Below, piece after piece: positions 58,159-64,000 of a stretch of DNA of 64,000 nt. Below the pieces are notes generated by a model. That model ran no database searches, was not told the origin of the DNA, and saw only the letters and a list, made by a program, of their open reading frames with translations. The stretch is from the NCBI GenBank assembly GCA_003212415.1, contig QCPT01000001.1, forward strand, positions 38,953 to 102,952, in the 5' to 3' direction. The position numbers were made by a program, and so were the translations under genes. Origin of the DNA: Pelagibacteraceae bacterium AG-439-F23 (GTDB taxonomy: Bacteria > Pseudomonadota > Alphaproteobacteria > Pelagibacterales > Pelagibacteraceae). Positions within the stretch are counted from its first letter, which is position 1, and each line of letters starts with the position of its first letter.

Positions 58159-60052
58159 TATTTATTATTTTATTGTTTGTTAATTCTGTTTTAATTTCAT
58201 CTAATATAGAAGGATCATCAATTGTTGCTGGCATTTTATACTCTTCCTTGTCAGCAATTTTTCTTACAGTTCCTCTTAAAATTTTTCCTGATCTAGTTTT
58301 TGGCAATCTTTTAACTACAATTGCAGTTTTAAAAGCAGCAACTGGACCAACTTTATTTCTGACCATTTGTATGCATTCTTTTGAAATAGTTTCATTATCT
58401 TTTGTAACACCTGTCTTTAACGCAATTAATCCAATAGGTAATTGACCTTTTAATTGATCTTTAATTCCTAAAACTGCGCATTCAGCAACAGATTGATGTT
58501 CTGATAAAACTTCTTCAATTGCTCCTGTAGACAGTCTATGACCGGCAACATTAATTATGTCATCTGTTCTAGACATTATCCATATGTAGCCATCTTCATC
58601 AATATGACCTGCGTCATAAGTTTGATAATATCCTTTGTAATTAGACATATAATTTTCTTCATACCTTTTATCTGCGTTCCACAACGTTGGAAAAGTTCCT
58701 GGAGGCAATGGAAGTTTCACAACTATGTCCCCCATTTCATTTGGCTTAGCCAAACTTTGGTCTGGCTTTATAATTTTAACGTCATATCCAGGTACAGCTT
58801 TACAAGCTGAGCCATATTTAGTTTTCTGCATTTCAATACCTGTACAATTGGAGCTTATTGCCCAACTAGTTTCAGTTTGCCACCAATGATCAATTACTGG
58901 AACTTTTAATAAATTTTCTGCCCATCTAATTGTATCTGGATCAGCCCTTTCTCCTGCAAGAAACAAAGACTTAAATGAACTAAGATCATATTTAGAGAAA
59001 AATTTACCTTCAGGGTCTTCTTTCTTGATTGCTCTAAATGCTGTTGGAGCGGTAAAAAGTGATTTAACTTTATAATCAGATATAACTTTCCAAAAAGCAC
59101 CAGCATCTGGAGTGCCAACTGGCTTTCCTTCAAATAAAACAGTAGTGCAACCTTTAAACAAGGGTGCATAAACAATGTATGAATGACCAACAATCCATCC
59201 TATATCGCTTGCTGACCACCAAACATCATCAGTATCAATGTTATATATATTTTTCATTGTCCATTTTAAAGCAACTATGTGTCCTCCAATATCTCGAACA
59301 ATTCCTTTAGGAATACCTGTGGTACCAGATGTATATAAAATATAAGCTAATTCATTAGACTCCATTTCAACACAATCTTTATCATTAGCGTTTATCAAAG
59401 ATTCTTCCCAACTAATCTCAAGAGGTTCATTAAGTTTTACTTCATGACCTTTTCTTTGATAAAGAATAACTTTTTCAACTTTATGTTTTGCAAGATTTAA
59501 AGCACCGTCTACTAAGGGTCGATACTCAACAGTTCTTCCTGGTTCAAATCCACATGAAGCTGTAATTAGAATTTTAGCTTTACTGTCGTCTATTCTGCTA
59601 GCTAATTCATTAGATGCAAATCCTCCAAAAACAACTGAGTGAATTGCTCCAATTCTTCCGCAAGCAAGCATAGCAACAACAGCCTCTGGTATCATAGGCA
59701 TGTAGATTATAACCCTATCTCCTTTTGTAACTCCTTGTTTCTCTAGAGCTCCCGCAAATTTTGAAACTTTTTTTTTTAATTCTTTAAAAGTGAACTTTGC
59801 TTTATTGCCTGTAATAGGACTATCGTATATTAATGCAGTTTTATCTCCTCTACCTTGGTCTATATGGAAGTCTAATGCATTGTAACATGAGTTTGTAATA
59901 CCATCCTCAAACCATTTATAGAAAGGAGGGTTAGATTTGTTTAAAATTTTTGTTGGTTTCTTAAACCAAAACACATCTTCTGAAATATTTTTCCAAAATT
60001 CTTCTGGATTATTAAGAGAATCGTTATATATTTTTTTGAAATTACTTTTCAT
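58151..60052 (-). CDS. prpE: Propionyl-CoA synthetase
   Basis: Adenylate-forming enzyme that activates propionate, and often acetate, with ATP and CoA. The 633 residues show the A3 loop YILYTSGTTGIPKG, WWQTETSW, the hinge region (WIMSRTDDIINVAGHRLSTG) and the acylatable lysine in TRSGKILRG. ITASCGFEPGRTVEYRPL and the C-terminal MPATIDDPSILDEI are closer to PrpE than to acetyl-CoA synthetase. It faces proteorhodopsin across the longest non-RNA intergenic region of the window. Confidence 0.9.
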   Translation of the reverse strand: MKSNFKKIYNDSLNNPEEFWKNISEDVFWFKKPTKILNKSNPPFYKWFEDGITNSCYNALDFHIDQGRGDKTALIYDSPITGNKAKFTFKELKKKVSKFAGALEKQGVTKGDRVIIYMPMIPEAVVAMLACGRIGAIHSVVFGGFASNELASRIDDSKAKILITASCGFEPGRTVEYRPLVDGALNLAKHKVEKVILYQRKGHEVKLNEPLEISWEESLINANDKDCVEMESNELAYILYTSGTTGIPKGIVRDIGGHIVALKWTMKNIYNIDTDDVWWSASDIGWIVGHSYIVYAPLFKGCTTVLFEGKPVGTPDAGAFWKVISDYKVKSLFTAPTAFRAIKKEDPEGKFFSKYDLSSFKSLFLAGERADPDTIRWAENLLKVPVIDHWWQTETSWAISSNCTGIEMQKTKYGSACKAVPGYDVKIIKPDQSLAKPNEMGDIVVKLPLPPGTFPTLWNADKRYEENYMSNYKGYYQTYDAGHIDEDGYIWIMSRTDDIINVAGHRLSTGAIEEVLSEHQSVAECAVLGIKDQLKGQLPIGLIALKTGVTKDNETISKECIQMVRNKVGPVAAFKTAIVVKRLPKTRSGKILRGTVRKIADKEEYKMPATIDDPSILDEIKTELTNNKIINND

Positions 60053-60138
60053 ATTGATTTGTTTTGATTTGCCATTTTTTATTGATTTTAAGTAACAGGT
60101 TGTATTTAATTTTAAAATATAAGTAAAATCAATACTTT

Positions 60139-60166
60139 TTGACGATTAAAAAGTCTTCAATAATCT
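60139..60166 (+). promoter_or_regulatory. Candidate promoter of proteorhodopsin
   Basis: TTGACG (60139-60144) and TAATCT (60161-60166) with a 16-bp spacer. It would give a leader of roughly 90 nt containing the inverted repeats noted below. The -10 box is imperfect. Confidence 0.4.
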
Positions 60167-60183
60167 ATTTTTATTTGTTATTA

Positions 60184-60218
60184 AGCCCCTAACTTTAGTC
60201 GAACCATTAGGGTCGGCT
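60184..60218 (+). promoter_or_regulatory. Inverted repeat in the proteorhodopsin leader
   Basis: CCCTAA (60187-60192) pairs with TTAGGG (60207-60212) around a 14-nt loop. AGCC (60184-60187) and GGCT (60215-60218) can extend or compete with the stem. It is a GC-richer patch in an AT-rich spacer and may form an RNA hairpin. Confidence 0.45.
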
Positions 60219-60219
60219 G

Positions 60220-60237
60220 TAGTTTAAATTTAAACTA
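60220..60237. promoter_or_regulatory. 18-bp perfect palindrome before proteorhodopsin
   Basis: TAGTTTAAATTTAAACTA is a perfect palindrome 28 bp before the start codon. It could be an operator or a leader hairpin. In an AT-rich genome short AT palindromes are common, but 18 bp without mismatch is less so. Confidence 0.5.
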
Positions 60238-60265
60238 TAAAAACTAACTAATGAGGGAGTTTTTT

Positions 60266-61027
60266 ATGAAGACAATTAAGATGTTAGCTTTAGCTTTAGT
60301 GCTTATTGGAGCAACTACAGCGGCTAATGCGGCAACAACCTTTTTAGCTACGGATGATTTCGTTGGTATTTCATTCTGGTTAATATCAATGGGTATGTTG
60401 GCAGCTACTGCATTTTTCTTTATGGAGCAGGCAAATGTTTCTGCACAATGGAGAAAATCTGTAAACGTAGCTGGTTTAGTAACTGGTATTGCATTTATCC
60501 ATTACATGTACATGAGAGCGGTTTGGGTTGAGACAGGAGACACTCCAACTGTTTACAGATACATTGACTGGTTAATTACAGTTCCTTTACAGCTAGTAGA
60601 ATTTTACTTAATTCTTTCAGCAGTAAGAAAAGTTGACAGCGGCATTTTCTGGAGAATCTTTATTGGTTCTTTAGTAATGTTAGTAGGTGGATATCTTGGA
60701 GAAGCTGGATTCATTAATGCTACACTTGGTTTCATTATCGGTATAGCTGGATGGATTTACATTCTTTATGAAATATTTTCAGGTGAAGCAGGCAAAGCTG
60801 CAGCTAAATCTGGAAACAAATCTTTAGTAACAGCATTCGGTGCATTAAGAATGATCGTTACTGTAGGTTGGGCAATCTATCCTTTAGGTTACATTTTTGG
60901 TTACCTAACTGGTGGAATTGACGCAAATTCACTTAACGTTATTTACAACTTAGCAGACTTTGTTAATAAAATCGCTTTCGGTTTAATTATCTGGTCTTGC
61001 GCTGTTGCTAACTCTTCTAAAAGATAA
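60266..61027 (+). CDS. Proteorhodopsin, predicted blue-absorbing proton pump
   Basis: A retinal-binding seven-helix pump that uses light to export protons. The start at ATG 60266 follows a strong GAGGGAG ribosome site by 6 nt and yields 253 residues; an ATG 15 bp upstream overlaps that site. A signal peptide ends at ANA-A. Key residues are His79, proton acceptor Asp101, Glu112 as proton donor, and Lys235 for retinal (matching 75, 97, 108 and 231 of the reference green protein). The tuning site is Gln109 (reference 105), which predicts blue absorption. Retinal synthesis genes are not in the window. Confidence 0.98.
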   Translation: MKTIKMLALALVLIGATTAANAATTFLATDDFVGISFWLISMGMLAATAFFFMEQANVSAQWRKSVNVAGLVTGIAFIHYMYMRAVWVETGDTPTVYRYIDWLITVPLQLVEFYLILSAVRKVDSGIFWRIFIGSLVMLVGGYLGEAGFINATLGFIIGIAGWIYILYEIFSGEAGKAAAKSGNKSLVTAFGALRMIVTVGWAIYPLGYIFGYLTGGIDANSLNVIYNLADFVNKIAFGLIIWSCAVANSSKR

Positions 61028-61052
61028 TAGTAAGAGTTAAATAATTAATTAA

Positions 61053-61087
61053 TAGGGCAAGTTTAATTACTTGCCCTATTTTTTTTT
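61053..61087 (+). terminator. Intrinsic terminator after proteorhodopsin
   Basis: A perfect 10-bp stem TAGGGCAAGT / ACTTGCCCTA with a 6-nt loop is followed by a run of T to 61087. It is the clearest intrinsic terminator I found in the window and lies between proteorhodopsin and ferredoxin. Confidence 0.9.
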
Positions 61088-61106
61088 GTGCTTATATAAA
61101 TTTTAA

Positions 61107-61426
<320 letters not shown>

Positions 61427-61427
<1 letters not shown>

Positions 61428-62443
61428 TGATTGATACAGATGTTTTAATTGTTGGAGCAGGACCCACAGGTTTATTTTGTGCACATCAATTGGGCATCAT
61501 AGGACTTAAGTGTGAAATAGTAGATAATTTAGATAAGTTGGGAGGCCAATGTATCGAGCTTTATCCCGACAAACCTATTTATGATATTCCTGCAATTCCA
61601 GAATGCACTGGCGAAGAACTTACAAATAATTTAATTGAACAAATAAAACCGTTTAATTTTAAATCTCATTTAAGCGATAGAGTGCAAGAAATAAAAAATG
61701 AAAATGAAAGATGGATTGTAAAAACCTCAAAAGGAAAAGAATTTTTAACAACCAGTATTATTATTGCAGGCGGTGTAGGCTCTTTTGAACCAAGAAAATT
61801 TCCAACTAAAAATTGTGAAAAATTTGAAGGAAAATCAGTTCTTTATTCAATAAAAGATAAGACTATTTTTAAAGATAAATCCGTGGTTATTTTTGGAGGA
61901 GGAGATAGTGCATTAGATTGGGCTATTGAATTATCAAAAACTTCAAAAGTTACTTTAGTTCATAGAAGAGATGAATTTAGAGGAGCTCCAGCTAGCGTAG
62001 AAAAGATAAAAGAATTACAAAAAGAAAAAAAAATTGAAGTTTTAACAAAATTTTCCATCAAAGATGTCAAAGGCAATGAAACATTAGAAAGTGTTGAGAT
62101 AAAAGGAGATGACGGAGAAATAAAAAGCATTAAAGCAGATTATATTTTAGGTTTTTTTGGTTTAATTATGCAACTGGGTCCTATTTTAGAGTGGGGATTA
62201 AATATTGATAAAAAATTAATACCAGTAAACACAGAAAATTTTGAAACAAACAAAAAAAGAATTTTTGCAATTGGTGATATATGTTTTTATCCTGGAAAAC
62301 TTAAACTTATTTTATCCGGGTTTCATGAAGGTGCTCTAGCTGCAAGAGGTTGTTTTAAATATTCAAGGCCAAATGAAAAGTATAAACTTGAATTCACAAC
62401 TACATCAAAATCAGTCAAAGACAGACTGGGCATAAAAGAGTGA
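61427..62443 (+). CDS. Ferredoxin-NADP+ reductase, thioredoxin-reductase-like
   Basis: A 338-residue flavoprotein with FAD motif GAGPTGLF at 10-17, GGQCIELYPDKPIYDIPAIPE near 42-62, NAD(P) motif VIFGGGDSALDWA and a C-terminal AIGDI. It lacks the CxxC pair of thioredoxin reductase, and the GGQ-LYP-IYD segment fits the TrxR-like ferredoxin/flavodoxin-NADP reductases. Coupling to the ferredoxin gene supports this over the older label 'thioredoxin disulfide reductase'. Its stop overlaps the GTG start of the glutathione transferase. Confidence 0.88.
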
Positions 62444-63069
62444 TAGAATTATTTTCAGCCGATACTCCAAATGGAAAAAAAATTAGCATTATGCTAGAAG
62501 AAATTGGTTATGATTATAAAGTAACTAAAGTTGATCTTGGAAAAAAAGAACAATTTAATCCTGAATTTAAAAAAATTAGTCCATTTAGTAAAATTCCAGT
62601 AATTATTGACCATAATAATAATGGAGAATCTATTTTTGAGTCAGGTGCTATTCTTATGTATTTAGGTGAAAGAAGTAATAAATTTTATGATAAAGAAAAT
62701 AGACTTAAAATTAACCAGTGGTTGATGGGCCAAATGGGATATGTGGGCCCTATGATTGGACAGCATCACCAATTTCATCATTACAATCCAGGTAAAAGCG
62801 AATTTGGTGAAAAAAGGTATTTTGAAATAACAAAAAGAATTTACGAAGAATTAGATGAAAGATTGAGACAATTTAAATTTCTTGCTGGAGAAAATTATAC
62901 TATAGCTGATATTGCCACATGGCCATGGATAGCAAGACACGAATGGCATGATATTGGCTTAGCAAATTTTCATCATCTTAGTAGATGGTATGTAGAAATT
63001 TCTAAACGTCCAGCAGTAGTCAAAGGTTTTAAATTTATGGATAGTAGCTTGGAAATACCGCTACCTTAG
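62440..63069 (+). CDS. Glutathione S-transferase family protein
   Basis: A 209-residue protein with an N-terminal thioredoxin-like domain (MIELFSADTPNGKKISIMLEE, KIPVIIDH, ESGAILMYLGE) and a helical C-terminal domain (NYTIADIATWPWIARHEWH). The pattern resembles the YfcG/YghU group, which reduces disulfides or peroxides with glutathione. It begins with GTG in a GTGA overlap with the reductase gene and likely belongs to the ferredoxin operon. The substrate is unknown. Confidence 0.9.
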   Translation: MIELFSADTPNGKKISIMLEEIGYDYKVTKVDLGKKEQFNPEFKKISPFSKIPVIIDHNNNGESIFESGAILMYLGERSNKFYDKENRLKINQWLMGQMGYVGPMIGQHHQFHHYNPGKSEFGEKRYFEITKRIYEELDERLRQFKFLAGENYTIADIATWPWIARHEWHDIGLANFHHLSRWYVEISKRPAVVKGFKFMDSSLEIPLP

Positions 63070-63482
63070 TCGTCAGCGTAAACTTTTTCGTTTTTTTCGT
63101 GTTTTTCTTGAGCCGCAATACATAATGTAGCAACTGGTCTTGCAATTAATCTTTTTAATCCTATTGGTTCACCTGTTTCTTCACAAAAACCATATGTTCC
63201 ATCTTGTATCTTTTTTAGAGCACCATCAATTTTAGAAATTAGTTTTATTTGTCTATTGATAGCTCTCATCTCAACATTTTTTTCAGTGTAAGAACTTGCC
63301 TGATCAACTATGTCTGCTGATGAACTATTATCATCCATTGATGCATTAAATATTGCTTCACTATTAGATTTTTTAAGATCCTTTTTCCATTCCAATAATT
63401 TTCTTTTAAAAAATTCAAGGTGTTTTGCGCACATGTATTTTTCTTTTTCTTTTGGAACGTATGTTTTAGAGATCTTTACCAT
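63066..63482 (-). CDS. dksA: DksA/TraR-family regulator with reduced zinc site
   Basis: A transcription factor that enters the RNA polymerase secondary channel and works with ppGpp. From ATG 63482 there are 138 residues: a coiled coil with acidic tip (DDNSSSADIVDQAS), then the C-terminal GTYGFCEETGEPIGLKRLIARPVATLC block. The four-cysteine zinc finger of E. coli DksA is reduced to two cysteines, as in other alphaproteobacterial members. An alternative start lies 33 bp upstream. Its stop interlocks with the transferase stop in TTAG. Confidence 0.9.
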   Translation of the reverse strand: MVKISKTYVPKEKEKYMCAKHLEFFKRKLLEWKKDLKKSNSEAIFNASMDDNSSSADIVDQASSYTEKNVEMRAINRQIKLISKIDGALKKIQDGTYGFCEETGEPIGLKRLIARPVATLCIAAQEKHEKNEKVYADD

Positions 63483-63561
63483 GCTCAAATTTTTGAATTT
63501 GGTGAATATATTCACGAATTATTGAGTGTCAAGGCAGTATTAATTGTATAAATTGTTAAAA

Positions 63562-64000
63562 ATGGCTTTAAATAAAAAGAATTCAACTAATTTATTTTAT
63601 ATTTTTCTTACAACACATTTAATTATTTGGACTTTAATTCCAACATTAACAAATAATAATTTACCCCTAGATACAATTGAACATTTAGCTTGGGGAAGTA
63701 ATTTGGATTGGGGATTTAATAAACATCCACCCGTAGTTGCTTTTGTTCTTGAATTTTTTTATCAAATTTTCGGTGCACAGGATTGGGCTTATTATTTATT
63801 AAGTCAAATTTTTGTTATCATTTCTTTTATTGCTGTTTTTAAACTAGCAGAAGATTTTTTTAAAAATAAGGTATTTTGTTTAATATCAGTTTTATTATTA
63901 GAAGGGATTTATTTTCATAATTTTACAACACCTGAATTTAATGTGAATGTTTGCTTGATGCCTTTCTGGGCATTAACAGTTTTATATTTGTGGAAAGGTT
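63562..64000 (+). CDS. Membrane glycosyltransferase, N-terminal part (ArnT/PMT-like)
   Basis: An open frame of 146 codons runs off the window. It has membrane segments near 12-30, 76-98 and 105-120. An acidic first periplasmic loop is present (PLDTIEHLAWGSNLDWGFNKHPP), typical of GT-C enzymes such as ArnT and dolichyl-phosphate-mannose transferases. These attach sugars from polyprenyl carriers to lipid A, proteins or glycans. The acceptor is unknown. Confidence 0.75.
   Translation, partial: MALNKKNSTNLFYIFLTTHLIIWTLIPTLTNNNLPLDTIEHLAWGSNLDWGFNKHPPVVAFVLEFFYQIFGAQDWAYYLLSQIFVIISFIAVFKLAEDFFKNKVFCLISVLLLEGIYFHNFTTPEFNVNVCLMPFWALTVLYLWKG

Noticed and set aside
58538..58810. 90-residue plus-strand frame inside prpE
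   Set aside because: Antisense shadow of a well-conserved prpE region.

Overview
The window is a gene-dense, strongly AT-rich stretch of an alphaproteobacterial chromosome. It most likely comes from the SAR11 clade (Pelagibacterales, 'Candidatus Pelagibacter'-like). The clade call is inference. It rests on extreme AT richness, very short or overlapping intergenic spaces, lysine/asparagine/isoleucine-rich proteins, a proteorhodopsin followed by ferredoxin and a ferredoxin reductase-like gene, and alphaproteobacterial variants of DnaG, DksA and FtsZ. No mobile element, CRISPR array, phage gene or genomic island was seen; this is core genome.

Layout. 1-5 kb: a MidA-like methyltransferase (cut by the window edge), lgt, a UbiK-like small protein, an EnvZ/OmpR-type two-component system with a MarR regulator, and ilvE. 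5-10.8 kb (minus strand): a compact overlapping unit uvrB-folM-folB-uvrC-pgsA that mixes nucleotide excision repair, pterin metabolism and phospholipid synthesis. 10.8-19.6 kb: aspC, a Rossmann protein, trxB, an ELM1-like gene paired with a 2OG-Fe(II) oxygenase-like gene, and carAB. 19.7-24.1 kb: yqeY-dnaG-rpoD and two tRNAs. 24.2-26.9 kb: a small membrane protein, mlaC-mlaA and a peptidoglycan amidase. 26.9-27.3 kb: RNase P RNA. 27.3-48.7 kb: one long division and cell-wall (dcw) cluster, mraZ-ftsZ-rsmH-ftsL-ftsI-murE/murF-mraY-murD-ftsW-murG-murC-murB-ddl-ftsQ-ftsA-lpxC-bamD-ligA. 48.7-60 kb: pepP, uvrD, an AsmA-like protein, fumC, a MazG-like protein, ygfZ, dihydroorotase, an SMR transporter and prpE. 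60.2-63.1 kb: proteorhodopsin, ferredoxin, ferredoxin-NADP reductase and a glutathione transferase. 63.1-64 kb: a DksA-like regulator and the start of a membrane glycosyltransferase that runs off the window.

How the genes work together. The dcw cluster supplies nearly the whole cytoplasmic and membrane route from UDP-MurNAc to lipid II, plus the core divisome. It appears to start from a sigma70-type promoter overlapped by a textbook MraZ operator (three TGGGN units at 10-bp spacing). Its most unusual points are ftsZ placed second, directly after mraZ instead of after ftsA; fused murE and murF; and an in-frame TAA inside murE, upstream of its ATP-binding loop. The proteorhodopsin has all proton-pump residues and a glutamine at the spectral tuning site, predicting blue absorption. 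It has its own long leader and a strong intrinsic terminator that separates it from the ferredoxin genes. Seven of ten convergent gene pairs overlap at their stop codons, four of them by exactly 4 bp.
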